Notes: generated from the sequence alone by a model not told the origin. A stretch of 64,000 nt of DNA from UBA710 sp051645705 (GCA_051645705.1 JBOFBU010000002.1:372001-436000), one strand, 5' to 3'; positions 43,843 through 55,950 are shown, counted from the first letter of the stretch. A program made the numbers and translations.

Positions 43843-44549
43843 TGAAAATATTTTTTTTAAAAATAGGTAATACCAATATTTGTTTAAAAGAGTATAAAAA
43901 AAAACAAATAATAACAATTAAAAATAAAAACTTATATGAAAGCATTGATAAAATAAAGAAAAAGTTCTTAGAAGAAAAAATCAAAGTTTTTGTATGTTCA
44001 ACAAATAAAAAAATTTTTACAAAAATAAAAGAGATTTTTCCTTTTGTAAAATTTTATTACAATAACAAAATAAAAAATAATATTGATTATAGTTTTATTA
44101 ATAAAAACCAAATAGGAATTGATTTATATTATTCTATCGAATTTTTATCAAGAATAAAAAGCAATTTCTATTATTTTTCTTTTGGAACATTTTATGCTGA
44201 ATGTTATATCGAAAATAAAAAATTAATAGGTATTAATATAATGAACTCTCTTTATAATGAATTAATTTTAATTAAAAATAATTCTGATATAAAAATAAAC
44301 ATTTCTTCTATTTATAATCAAATCAAAAAAAACGATTTAGAAAGTAAATTTGGACAAAATAATATCACTTCTATAATTAATGGACTATTTAAATTAAAAG
44401 AGAAATATTTTAAAAATAAAATAGCAAATAATGAATATTTTTTTAGTGGAAATGAAGGAAAGTTTTTTATTCCTAATGATAAAAATTATTTAGATAATAT
44501 AGAAATAAAATCTCTTGAATTTTTTTATCAAAATAATTTATTAAAATAA
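43842..44549 (+). CDS. divergent type III pantothenate kinase-like protein (CoaX-like)
   Basis: 235 residues. The IGNTN motif of CoaX stands at residues 8-12 and GIDLYYS matches GxDR. But the Asp of DxGNTN is Lys, and SFGTFYAE replaces DxGTA, so two catalytic Asp are gone. It may be a weak or inactive relative, or a Baf/CoaX-fold protein of other role. The ATG overlaps the serS stop; it converges with polC by 9 bases. Lysine and asparagine dominate the sequence. Confidence 0.55.
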   Translation: MKIFFLKIGNTNICLKEYKKKQIITIKNKNLYESIDKIKKKFLEEKIKVFVCSTNKKIFTKIKEIFPFVKFYYNNKIKNNIDYSFINKNQIGIDLYYSIEFLSRIKSNFYYFSFGTFYAECYIENKKLIGINIMNSLYNELILIKNNSDIKINISSIYNQIKKNDLESKFGQNNITSIINGLFKLKEKYFKNKIANNEYFFSGNEGKFFIPNDKNYLDNIEIKSLEFFYQNNLLK

Positions 44550-47500
44550 TTTTGTTTGATTGGTTTCATTTAATGATGAAAGAACACCAAGATCTCTTAA
44601 TTTTTCAATATTAGTTTTATTTAAAAGAGTTCTTTCTGTTAATTCTTTTATTGAATAAAACTCTTTTTCTTCTCTGGCTTTAATTATTGATGAAGCAGCA
44701 GCCTCTCCTAAACCATCAATTGATATAAAAGGAGGAATTATTGAATTCTTCTCTTTATTTATTTTTCAATTAAAGGCACAAGATTTTTTTAAACAAATAT
44801 TTTCAAAAACTATTCCTCTTGCAAACATTTCTAAAACAATTTCTAAAATTGGAATTAATTTTTCTTCCTTTGGAGTAATAGTTTTTTCTTTACTTCCTAA
44901 TTTAATTTCATTAAGTTTATTAAATATTTCTTCTTCAGTTCCCATCATTGTTTTAATATCAAAAAAATCAGCTCTTGTAGAAAAATAAGTTGCATAATAT
45001 TCAAGGGGATAATATAGTTTATATCAAGCAATTCTTCAAGCCATCATAACATATGCTGTTGCATGAGCTTTAGGAAATAAGTACTGAATTAAATCTAATG
45101 ATTCAATATATCATTTAGGAACATTATTTAAAACTAATAATTGATTTTCTTCAGTTGTTAGTTTTATTCCTTTTCTAACTTTTTCCATTATTTGAAATGA
45201 TTTAATAGGTTCAACACCACAACTTATTAAAAATGTCATAATATCATCACGACAGGAAATAACGTCTTTAATAGTTAAACCCCTTTTACTAATTAAATTT
45301 TCTGCATTTCCTTGTCAAACACCTGTTCCGTGAGATAAACCAGAAATAGAAATTAAATCAGCAAACGATTTAGGTTTAGCGATAGAAAGCATTTTTCTTA
45401 CAAAGTTCGTTCCAAACTCAGGAATACCCATCGCTCCCGTTTCTTCAGAATAATATTTTTTATGTTTAAGTTTTAATTCTTTATTTGAAGTAAATAAAGA
45501 AAGAACTAAATCATCTTTAAAAGGAATTTCTTTAGCGTTTGTGTTTGTTAATTCTTCTAATAATTTTATAGCTGTAGGATCATCATGACCTAATAGATCA
45601 AGTTTTAATAAGTTATCATGGATAGAATGAAAATCAAAATGAGTTGTTTTTCATTTTTTACTTTCATCATTAGAAGGATAATTAATAGGTGTAAATTCTT
45701 CAATATCAAATTCGGAAGGAACAATAATAATTCCTCCTGGATGTTGTCCTGTTGTTCTTTTTGATCCAGATATTTTATTTGCTACCATATCAACATATGC
45801 TAATGATTTTTTTTCTTCCTTACCATTATTTCAATCCCTTACTAAAGAAAAGGCAGTTTTAGGTGCAATTGTACTTATAGTACCTGCTCTAAAACAATTA
45901 TTTTCTCCAAATAAATTTTGAACTTCTTGGTGAATAATTGGTTGATAAACTCCTGAAAAATTTAAATCAATATCAGGAACTTTATCAGCATTAAATCCAA
46001 GAAAAGTTTCAAAAGGAATATTTTGTCCATCTTTTTCATAAGGTGTATTACATTTATTGCAATTCTTATCTTCTAAATCATAACCAGACCCAATATTTTC
46101 TTTTTTTCAATCAACAAAAATAGTATCTTTACATTGATTGCAAAAGTAATATGGAGGAAGAGGATTAACTTCTGTAATATTTAAAAGAGTAGCTACTATA
46201 GATGAACCAACAGATCCTCTAGATCCAACTAAATAACCATCATCAAGAGATTTTTTAACTAGTTTATAAGAAATTCAATAAACATCAGAAAAACCATATT
46301 TAATAATAGGTTCTAATTCTCTTTTTATTCTTTGCTCAATAAAAGGATTTAGTGGTTTTCCAAATTTTTTATAAGCATTTTCGTAAACTAAATTAGGAAG
46401 TTTTTCTTTTGAATTATCAAAATCAGGAGAATATAATTTATCTTTAACAATTACAATATTATCATCTATAAGTAAAGAAAATTTCTGCGAGTTTTTCACT
46501 ACAATTTCATAAGCTAATTCTTTACTATTAAGAAATTCATATTCCTTAAGCATTTGCTTTGTATTTAAAAATAATTGCTTAGGATAAGAAGCATTTATAT
46601 TCTTTTCATTATATAAATAATGTCTTCTTCCTTGCAACGATTTTGAATTAATATAAACTTCATGAAAAGAAGATTCAAATTCTCGATTATATCTAACATC
46701 ACCGGTTCCTACAACTAATTTTCCTTTTTCTCTTGCTTCATATATTATTTTTTTTGTTATAGATATAAAATTTTCTTTATTTAACTCATCTTTTTCAAAT
46801 TTATATTTAAATAAAGATAAGTAAGGAATAGAAATAAAATCACATAGATCAATAGTATTATTAATATCTTCTGTTGTTCCTGAAAAAATATGATCAATTA
46901 TTTTAGAACTAATACCCATATAACCAATTAATAGGTCATCATCTTTTTGAATATCTTCTATAAATAATTTTGGTTCTGTTCCAAAAATACCATCAATATG
47001 AGCTTTTGAAACAAGTTTAAAAAGCTTTTTAAGACCATTTTGGTTTTTGGCATAAAAAGTCATTTCATGTCCTCTTTTTTTTGAAAAAAATATTTTTTCT
47101 TTTAAGTTTTCTAATTCTGAAAATGTTTCAATTTTTTTAATTTTTAAAAGAGATACTAATTTTATAAAAACTTGAGCTAAAACTTTTGCATCATAATCTG
47201 CCTTATGCGCAACTAATGAATTATATTCAACTCCTGTTTTTTTTGCTATCTTTTCTAATCTATATGAAGTTGAAGAAAAAAGAAAATAACTTAATGACAT
47301 AGTATCAATTCATTGATTTTCAAATTTTTTCAAATTATATTTATATATTTTTTCCTTTATAAAACCAATATCGAATTTTGCATTATGAGCTACAAGGGTA
47401 TAATCTTTACAGAACTCTAGAAACTTTATTAATCCTTCTTTTTCATCTAAACCACTAGCTAAATCTTCGTCTTTAATTCCAGTTAATGTTTTTGTTATTT

Positions 47501-48842
47501 CACTTAATGGTCTATCTATTTTTATAAAAAAAGATAATTGATCTATAATTCTTCCATTTTGTACCAAACAAGCACCAAATTGAATTATATTATCAAAAAT
47601 AGGAGAAAAACCTGTTGTCTCTAAATCAAAAACAACAAATTTTTCTTGGGCTATTTCTCCTTCCTTTTTATTAAAAATAATTCCATTATTTTTATCAATT
47701 ACATTTAATGTAACACCATAAAGAGGCTTTATTTTTTCTTTTTTACTTTTGAAATAAAATTCAGGAAAAGACTGAACAGAATTTTTATCAGCTATTCCAA
47801 TTACTTTATGTTCTAAAATTTTTGCATGGTTAATATATTCTGTAGGAGTTTTAAAACCATCCATTGATGTCATATTTGTTCTTAAACAAATTTCAACTCT
47901 TTTTTCTTCAGAATCATCAACAATATTTTGAATTAAATCGTTTTCTTCTTGTTTTTCTATTGTTCTAATAGTTATAAAAGGAATTCCACGTAAATCAGAA
48001 TTTTTTTTACCAACTATTTTATATAAAGAACCAATATTAACATTGTTCATCTCTTTTTCAGATTGACTATCCTTAGAAAAAAATTTACAGTGTATTGCTT
48101 CAGTAAAATCTGTTACTAAAAAATCAAAAATAGTTACACCTGTTTTTGTTACAAAAATCTCTTTTGATATAACTTCTCCTTTAATCATATTTAAAGGATC
48201 AAATGATTCATATATTTCGCTTATTTTAGAAAAAAATAAAGAATTATTTTGATATTGTTTTTTAATTACTTTATTTTTTACAGGTTCAATATTATTTTTT
48301 TTATTTAAAAGAAAATCTTTAATTTTATTTTCTTTTTCAATATAAATTTCTTTTTCTTGTTCTATTGTTTTATTCAAAAAATTAACTATTTCTAATTCAA
48401 AATCACTAAGACCAATTTCTATTAAAATTTTAGAAATTTTATCATAATTTTTTTCTCAGAACAAGTTTATTTTTTCTTCAAAACACTTAATTATTATTTT
48501 TTTTTCATCTAATATTAAATTAATATTTGAAAATAAAACATAATCATCAAACAATAACTTAAAATTCTTTTTTGCAAAAAAACAAAGATATTTATAAATA
48601 ATTTCTTTATTTAAATTATCTCTTTTAAAAGACATATTAAATATTATTTTTTCGGAAAAAAGTTTTTTTGATTTTTTTAAAAATAATTCTAAATCTTTAA
48701 TTTCTGGATAACAACTAAAAAAAATATTAACAACAAAAGCTTCGTTTTCATTTAAAAAAGCACTTGTTATAATAGTTTTTTGCAAATATAAAGGAATCTC
48801 TCAATTGATTTCTTTACAAAAATTTAAAAATGAATTTTCCAT
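44541..48842 (-). CDS. polC: DNA polymerase III PolC-type alpha subunit
   Basis: 1433 residues, as usual for PolC. Order: N-terminal domain, OB fold, PHP domain (from about residue 310) split by the 3'-5' exonuclease (FVVFDLETTGFSP near residue 400, AHNAKFDIGF), four-Cys zinc module, palm (PDIDLNF near residue 957), fingers and C-terminal HhH. In the PHP domain the usual HLH is CLR and the Asp-His is Asp-Lys, so metal binding there is lost. TGA tryptophans are many. A TATAAT box lies 11 bases before the ATG. Confidence 0.97.
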
Positions 48843-48899
48843 ATTATTTATTAATTATATTAAATTAAATAATATTATTAATTTTTATTTTGAACAATA

Positions 48900-50045
48900 T
48901 TAAACTGTAGGATTAGGTGTTGGTTCTACTGATGGAACTGTAGCTTCTGGAGCAAATAATGAAGATGAAATTCCAAAAGCAACAGGAACTTCTTTAGTAT
49001 CTATTCATGAAATAGTAATTTTAACAAATCCACCTAATTCTTCGGCAATTACGTCTTTAATTTTAGCAACTTCTTCAGGAGTAAATGGAGTTAAAAGGAT
49101 TGACGCTCCTGGAGTTACAAAAAATTTAGTAAAATTAGGTTTATCTGGAGTAACGGCCGTTGTAAATAAAGGTAAAAATTCTGATTTTTTAACTTTTAAA
49201 ATATTAGCTGCATTTAATTCATATGATCTTGTTGGAGGAGTTGTAGGTTTTAAAAATGTATTTACTGAAATAGATGGAACAGTAAAAATAGTATCTGCTG
49301 TTATAACTTGTCTTTTAGGTGTTACTAAATGTTTTCAAATATCATTAAGTGTAATTTGGTAACCAACTAAAACACCACTATTATTTAGATTTTCTTTTTT
49401 ATTTAAAGAACTAACTCTATCAAAAATACCTATGTCGTCATCTTCATCTGCATCTTTTTCCCCTAAAAAGAATTCTTTAAGGTCTTTAAGATCAATATTA
49501 GGATTAATAGTACTTGCTCCACTAATGCTTTCTTTAATGCTTGCAATTTCATTACTATTAATATATGCTGGTCTTAATTCTCAATTAATTACTTTTGATT
49601 GAGTTGTTTGTTGATCTCTTGTATCTGTTTCTACTGTATAAGATACATTTAATTCAAACATTCTATTCCCATTAGTAGCAGCTTCAAGTTCTTTATTAAC
49701 TTTAACACTTAGAAGCTCTATTTCAGTGATACCTGTTTCAATTTCGTATACTTCATAAAAATCTGAAAGAACCTTAGTAAAATCATTTTGTAAATCAGTT
49801 ACTGTGAAATTTGTTTTACTAAAAAAACCTTCTTTTAACATTTTTTCTGCATTTATATTTATATTGGCATCTACAACATTAACTTTTTCTCCCGCTCTTG
49901 AAATTGGGGCAATTATACTTTCAAAAGATGAAGTTTTTAAATTTGCTCCAAAATTAACTTTTCCTGAACTACATGAAGTTGTTATTAATGGGATACTTAA
50001 CCCTATTAAACTTAAACTTGTTATTCCTAATAATATTTTTTTCAT
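48900..50045 (-). CDS. lipoprotein of unknown function
   Basis: 381 residues from the ATG at 50045, chosen because the lysine-led signal MKKILLG starts there with AGAAG before it; an ATG at 50060 would add five residues. The lipobox is ITTSC with Cys25. The mature part is Thr/Val/Lys-rich with a Pro/Thr-rich end and no known domain. One tryptophan is TGA at 49581. Confidence 0.8.
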
Positions 50046-50146
50046 TTTTTCTTCTTTCATTACTCTATGTAAATTTTTGTATTGTTTAACTAAGTATTTT
50101 ACTCCTTTTTTATAGTTTTTAATATTTTTTATCTATTCATAAAAAA

Positions 50147-50168
50147 TGTCAAGTATTTTTGCTTGACA
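50147..50168. repeat. perfect inverted repeat upstream of rpsP
   Basis: TGTCAAG and CTTGACA, 8-base loop. The right arm contains TTGACA. On the minus strand it reads like a terminator with T run, but no minus gene enters it. It may be an operator over the rpsP promoter. Confidence 0.5.
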
Positions 50169-50181
50169 GTTAAAAAAAGTG

Positions 50182-50187
50182 TATAAT
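50182..50187 (+). promoter_or_regulatory. -10 box of the rpsP operon
   Basis: TATAAT. TTGACA lies 13 bases upstream, too close for a standard -35; TTGCTT at 50159 gives 17 bases. The mRNA would have a leader of about 35 bases with AAGGAG. Confidence 0.55.
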
Positions 50188-50228
50188 AAAAATATTAATT
50201 TTTTAAATAAAATATATAAGGAGAATAG

Positions 50229-50543
50229 ATGGTTAAATTAAGATTAAAAAGAATGGGATGTAAATTTAATGCTTTTTATAGAATTGTTGCAGCTGAATCT
50301 AAAGCACCAAGAGATGGACGTTTTATAGAAGAATTAGGTTATTTTAATCCTATTTCAAATGAATTAAAACTAGAAAAAGATTTAATTTTAAAATGATTAA
50401 GAGAGGGTGCACAACCTACAAGCGTTGTTAAAGATCTTTTTAAAAAGGAAAAAATTTGAGCAGAGTTTATGAATGAAAAAAATAATAAACCTAAAAAAAC
50501 ATCAACAAAACCTAAAACTACTAAAATAAAAAAAACTAAATAA
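50229..50543 (+). CDS. rpsP: 30S ribosomal protein S16
   Basis: 104 residues. It starts MVKLRLKRMGCKFNAFYRI, with SKAPRDGRFIEELGYFNP, typical S16. The C-terminus has a Lys/Thr tail of about 20 residues. AAGGAG precedes the ATG. It is followed by rplS with no trmD or rimM between. Confidence 0.97.
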
Positions 50544-50557
50544 AAAGGAGAAAAACA

Positions 50558-50920
50558 ATGATTAATGAAAAACTAGCAAAACTTGATGTTTTACAAACTC
50601 GAAAAGATTTTCCAAAATTCAAAGTTGGAGATAATATAAAAGTTCATGTTCGTATAAAAGAAGGAGAAAAAACTCGTATCCAGATATTTGAAGGACTTAT
50701 TATAGCAATGAAAAATAGTGGATTAAGAGAAACTTTTACAGTAAGAAAAATTTCTTATGGTATTGGTGTTGAAAGAACATTCCCAATTAATTCGCCAAAT
50801 ATATCTCAAATTGAATTAGTAAGAAGAAATAAAATTAGAAGAGCAAAACTATATTACATGAGAGATTTAACAGGAAAAGCTACAAGATTAAAAGAAATAA
50901 GAATAAAAAAAGGAGAATAA
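50558..50920 (+). CDS. rplS: 50S ribosomal protein L19
   Basis: 120 residues. FKVGDNIKVHVRIKEGEKTR, FEGLIIA and GIGVERTFPINSP are L19 hallmarks. AAAGGAG precedes the ATG. The stop abuts the rpmH ATG. Confidence 0.97.
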   Translation: MINEKLAKLDVLQTRKDFPKFKVGDNIKVHVRIKEGEKTRIQIFEGLIIAMKNSGLRETFTVRKISYGIGVERTFPINSPNISQIELVRRNKIRRAKLYYMRDLTGKATRLKEIRIKKGE

Positions 50921-51067
50921 ATGAAAAGAACTTATCAACCTAATAAGCGAAAACATGCTAAAGTTCATGGTTTTCGTGAAAGAATGAAAACAGCTAATGG
51001 AAGAAAAGTATTGGCAGCAAGAAGACTTAAAGGTCGTAAAAAATTAACTGTTTCAGACGAAAAATAA
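50921..51067 (+). CDS. rpmH: 50S ribosomal protein L34
   Basis: 48 residues, starting MKRTYQPNKRKHAKVHGF and containing GRKVLAARRLKGRK. It is directly attached to rplS; its ribosome site AAGGAG is in the rplS end. The order rpmH-rnpA-yidC is the standard one near bacterial origins. Confidence 0.97.
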   Translation: MKRTYQPNKRKHAKVHGFRERMKTANGRKVLAARRLKGRKKLTVSDEK

Positions 51068-51071
51068 TTTT

Positions 51072-51419
51072 ATGTCTAAGTTGAATATTTTAAAAAAAAA
51101 TTGAGAATTTCAAAGTATTTTAAATACAAAAAAACAAATAGTATCTCAATATTTAATTTTATATTATCAACCAACAAACCAAAATTTTGTAATAGGAATA
51201 AGTATTCCTAAAAAATTTGCAAACGCAGTAAAAAGAAACTATTTAAAAAGGCAAATTAAAGTAATAATTAAAAATAGTAATTATTTTAGTTTAAAATATA
51301 GAGTAGTTTTAATTATTAGAAAGGATTTTATTAATTTAACCTTTAAACAAAAAGAAGAAGCAATTTTGAAATTAATAGAAAGACTAACATTAAATGGCAA
51401 AAATAAAAAGATCATCTAA
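51072..51419 (+). CDS. rnpA: ribonuclease P protein component
   Basis: 115 residues. The RNR-type signature is AVKRNYLKRQIKVIIK, which binds the RNase P RNA that matures tRNA 5' ends. It starts 4 bases after rpmH and its end overlaps yidC by 26 bases. Confidence 0.92.
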
Positions 51420-53553
51420 ATACGATTTTTTTAAAAATGATAAAGACCCAGATAAAAATGAGAAAAAATCAGCTAAAAAAATATTTAAAAATATTTTTAG
51501 ATGATTTAAAATTGTCATTTATATTTGTTTGGGTGGTATTTCATTAACGGGTTGCATTCAATCATTTGTCGTTAGAACTTCTTCAACTGTTGGTTCTGGT
51601 CTTGAAATATATAGAAGTGAAAACGAAATTTCTCCTTTCGTTAATACTTATTTTATTCAAGAAGAGTTAGATAAAGATGGAAATATAAAATCCCAAAAAC
51701 TTTTAATCAATACTAAGGATAATTTTCTTCTTAAAGATCAAAAAGAAATTGAAGCCATTCATAAGCAATTAACATTAAATAATGTTAAATATTATGGTCA
51801 ATACGGAAATCATTCTTCTTCCTTAAGAATTGTTAATAATAAAGGTAAAACTATTTCTAATACACTAGATATAACATCTGTATCTCCGGAAGAAGATTTA
51901 TTAACAAGAGGAGCATCTTGATCAAATAATTCAAATTCTAATAATAATATAATAATATTAAATAGTATTTATTTGAATGCATTAAATGAAGATCCTTTTA
52001 GTGAATATCAACTTGCAAATGAAATAATAGAAATTCCTATTTTTGTTCAAAAAAGACCTATTGAAAAACCAACAGATAAAACTGAATTAGCATCTTATAA
52101 TAATCCAGTAGTTGCCATAGGGAATAAATCATGAAAACCATTTTTACCTAATCCTGCTAATCCCGCTGAATATAAACTTGTAGTAATTTCTGATAAAGAA
52201 AATTCAAAAGGGAAATATATTGATCCTTGAAATGACAAACCAATTGATCAAAATACTCAAGAAGGAAAAGATAGAATTAAACAATTTAAATATAATTTTG
52301 AATTTGAAAAAGTTATGTTAAAAATAAATGTTGCTGATTCAGCAGCTTCTAAATTTGCAAGAGATTATCTGCAATCATTAGCAAATGTTATGATTCAATT
52401 CAAACAATTTGAACACTTTGATGCTCAACTTCCAAATACATCACCAGTTGATCCAAGTCAAACTATAATCCCTGTAAAAAGATTTCAAAATTTAACTAAT
52501 TTAAAAGATATTCAAACTCCACCAAACAACACAACAATTGTTAATGAACAAAATTTATATAATACGGAATTAAAAACAGCAATAGAAACATATTTAACTC
52601 AAATATTAGGTATAATTGCAAATACTGGATTTAATTTCAAACAACTTAATTTTTCAGGAGATGAACCAGATGCATGGACTACACCAAGAACTTTAGCATT
52701 TTTACCTAAAGAAAGTTTCAATCCATCTAATTATTTAATTAATGCATCTCCAGAACCACAAAAACCAATTCTTTCATTTTCAGATGCATGATCATTGGGT
52801 CCATTTTATGGTTTAGTAGTTTATCCAATTGGAAAATTAGTTCAAGATTTAGCTTACTCAATGCCTAACTTAAATGGTTTCGAATCAGTGTTATCGATAG
52901 CTATATCAGTTATTATTGCAAGATTATTTACATTAATAGTTACTTATAAATCTGCATTTGCTCAATCTAAACAAGCAGCATTAGCTCCTAAAAAAGCAAA
53001 GATAGATGCAAAATATGCAGCATATAAAGGCAATAAGACAATGGAGCAAAGGAAGCGACAAGAAACTGCTGAGTTATACAAGAAAAACGGTATAAGTATG
53101 GTAACCCCTCTTCTTTCAGTATTAGTATCTGCTCCTATATTTCTTGCCATGTGGAGAATTGTTCAAGGAATTCCGCTGCTTAAAGCTACAGAATGATTAG
53201 GAATAAACTTCTCTTCATTATCATATCAAGAATTATTTGGAGGGGCTTGACAATATTTACCATTAATTTTATTAGCAGCAATAATTCAAGCCGGTTCTCA
53301 ATTAGTACCTAGACTTCTTAATAAAAAAAGAGTTTCTGAAAGAGCAAACGTTGCAGAAAAAGAAGCACTTAAAAAAGCTAATAAAACTCAAAATATAGTA
53401 ATGGTTGTATTTGTATTTATGGCACTTATTTTTGAAGCTGGTATTCAAATATACTGAATTGTTGGAGGAATTTGAATGATGTTACAATCAATGCTTATTC
53501 ACCATATTCAAAAAACAAATTTCTTTAAAGAAAAACTAATTAAATATGTTTAA
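51394..53553 (+). CDS. yidC: membrane insertase YidC with enlarged outside domain
   Basis: 719 residues. After a charged start, one helix ends in a lipobox-like SLTGC (about Cys53), then about 370 residues of outside domain rich in Asn/Pro/Thr. The C-terminal YidC/Oxa1 core follows: GPFYGLVVYPIGKL, a charged cytosolic loop with KYKGN-type residues, ISMVTPLLSVLVSAPIFLAMW. Several tryptophans are TGA. It is much longer than Gram-positive YidC (260-290). Confidence 0.93.
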
Positions 53554-53558
53554 AAATT

Positions 53559-53590
53559 AAAACTATAATTTTATTATTATAGTTTTTTTT
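53559..53590 (+). terminator. intrinsic terminator of the rpsP-yidC operon
   Basis: An 11-bp stem AAAACTATAAT/ATTATAGTTTT with T tail, 5 bases after the yidC stop. Confidence 0.85.
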
Positions 53591-53591
53591 A

Positions 53592-53597
53592 TATAAT
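53592..53597 (+). promoter_or_regulatory. -10 box of trmD
   Basis: TATAAT just after the terminator T run and 10 bases before the ATG at 53608; no Shine-Dalgarno sequence. Confidence 0.55.
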
Positions 53598-53607
53598 TTT
53601 TATAACG

Positions 53608-54273
53608 ATGACTAAAATAAAAATAAACTTTCTTACAATTTTTCCCAATTACTATCAACCCTTTCTAAATGAATCTATAATAGCAAAAGCAATTAATAAA
53701 GGAATTGTTGAAATAAATGTAGTTGATTTTAGAAACTTTTGTTTAGATAAACATAAAAAAGTTGATGATGAAATTTATGGTGGGGGAACTGGAATGCTCT
53801 TAAAAATAGAACCAATTGATTTAGCTCTTGAATCTCTTAGTGAAAAAGGTAAGGTGATTCTTATTTCTCCACAAGGGAAAAAAATGAATCAAAAAGAAGC
53901 TATAAGATTATCAAAAGAAAAAGTAATAACCTTTATAGCTGGTAGATATGAAGGTTTTGATGAAAGAGTTTCCTCTCTTGTAGATGAAGAAATTTCTTTA
54001 GGAGATTTTATTTTAACAGGAGGAGAACTTCCTTCAATGGCAATCGCAGATTCAATTATAAGATTAGTTGATGGGGTAATTAAAGAAGAATCGTATAAAA
54101 ACGATTCTTTTTATAATAATATATTAGATTATCCTCAATATACAAGACCTGCAGAGTATAAAGGAATGAAAGTTCCAGAAGTTCTTTTAAATGGAGATCA
54201 TAAAAAAATTGAAAAGTGAAAACAAGAAAAATCTATAGAAAATACTAAAAGAAAAAGACCTGATTTATTATAA
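53608..54273 (+). CDS. trmD: tRNA (guanine-37-N1)-methyltransferase
   Basis: 221 residues with the SPOUT knot: DDEIYGGGTGMLLK, GRYEGFDERV and GDFILTGGELPSM. It methylates G37 next to the anticodon and prevents frameshifts. The C-terminus RKRPDLL follows a TGA tryptophan. It is set off from rpsP-rplS, its common partners, and converges with ribF (6-base overlap). Confidence 0.96.
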
Positions 54274-55110
54274 TTTTTGTAAATTATAAAAATAAGAAAT
54301 ACCTTGTTCTAAATCGGCTTCAATTATTTTATCTAAGGCAGAAGAAGCAATTATTCTATTTAAACTACAAAAAATAATTTTATATTTCCCAGCAACTAAA
54401 TCATCGGGATAATTTATAAGTTTAATATATCCATTGTTACTTCAATTTATATGAAGAATTCCATGATAAACTAAATCACCAATTTCAATTTTAATATTAT
54501 ATATTCCCGCATGGGGAATAATGTTTTTTTTATCAAAATTTATTCTATTAAAAATTACTTCAAAGTAATCTCCAAAATTTCAAACAAGAAGTTTATTTGC
54601 TAAATTAATTTCTCCATATGAAATTAATTCTTTTATTCTTGTTGAAGATATTTTAACATTGTCGAATAAATCTAAATCTAGAATTAATGTTTTATAATTT
54701 TTAGCTACATCCTTAGAATTTCATTGTGCATTCACTCCAAGTCGATAATCTTCTCCACAAATAAATAAATTAGCACTATATATATTTTTAAGATTATCCA
54801 AAAAATCCTTAGCTTCCCTATTTTTAATTTGATTAAAATCAAGTAAAATAACAAAGTCAATTTTAGATAGAAAAAAACAATCAAGCATATAATCAAGACT
54901 TGCTGCTTTTTTATCATTTTTTCTAAATACTTCTTCTACGTTTGAAAAAGTAATAATACCTATTTTTTGCTTTTCATTTTTAACTTCTAATGCTTTATCT
55001 AACAGAGTTTTATGACCATTATGAAATAATTCAAAAGCACCTAATAAAATAATACTTCCATCTTTTAATTCTTTAATTTTTTTTGTTTCATTATATTTAT
55101 AAACATTCAT
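54268..55110 (-). CDS. ribF: bifunctional riboflavin kinase/FAD synthetase
   Basis: 280 residues. An N-terminal nucleotidyltransferase domain with LGAFELFHNGHKTLL (HxGH-type site) and SSTRIKELI, then a riboflavin kinase domain. It makes FMN and FAD. The family PTxNh motif of the kinase is weakly kept (PHAGIY region). The TAATG overlap with the HAD gene suggests coupling. Confidence 0.88.
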
Positions 55111-55937
55111 TATATCATTCCAAGTTTTTCTAAAAAATCAATTACTCCATCTTCACTAACGGGTTTATCAGTAATTTTATTTGCTATTTTTTTAACTTCA
55201 TTAACTCCATTTTTCATTGCAACGCCAAGACCCACTTCTTGAAGCATTTCTATATCATTTTCTCCATCACCAAAAGCTATAATTTGTGATTTATCAATTC
55301 CAATTATTTGACTTAAGTCAATAATAGTTTTAGCTTTATTAACTCCAATATTTGATATAAAAAAACCATTAAATCAGCTTGCTTGTAAATTTAATGAAGA
55401 ATTTGTTTCTTCAAAAAATTTTTTCGTTTCATTTTTTAGATTATTACAACTAGAATTAATTGTAATAAGTGAAAAACTTTCTTCATTAATTTTATTTTTT
55501 GCTTCACCTAAATCTCTATAAAATTCTTTATAACCTTTTCAAAATCAATGATCCCTTAAAATTTCCTTATTTTTTACAAATACACATTTCCCTTCAGAAA
55601 GAATAATATTAGATATTTTATGTTCATATTTTTTATTATCTAAAATATTTTTTTTATAAGATAAAAAGTCTTCAATTTTTATAGGATTATTAATTATTTT
55701 AATTTCATTTTCATTTTCTTTTTTAATGCAAAAAGAACCATTGGCTCCAATGAAATAATTAGTTTTTAAATCATTTCAAACATTGCCAATAGAAATTTCA
55801 TCTCTTCCTGTTGCTAGAACTACAATATAACCATTTTTCATTAATTTTTGTATTCCATCTTTTGTTCTTTTAGAAACAGTTTGGTCGCCATGATTTAGTA
55901 ATGTTCCATCAATATCAAATATAACCATTTTATACAT
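55110..55937 (-). CDS. HAD-superfamily hydrolase, Cof type
   Basis: 275 residues. Motif I is FDIDGTLL (nucleophile Asp), a Cof-type cap follows (LATGRDEISIGNV), and motif IV is GDGENDIEML. It is a phosphatase of unknown substrate, probably sugar phosphates or flavin mononucleotide given ribF next door (inference). AAGGGG precedes the ATG. Confidence 0.9.
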
Positions 55938-55950
55938 ATTTTTTATCCCC

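Noticed and set aside
54732..54917. 61-aa minus-strand ORF in ribF
   Set aside because: Out of frame with ribF and inside it; no support.
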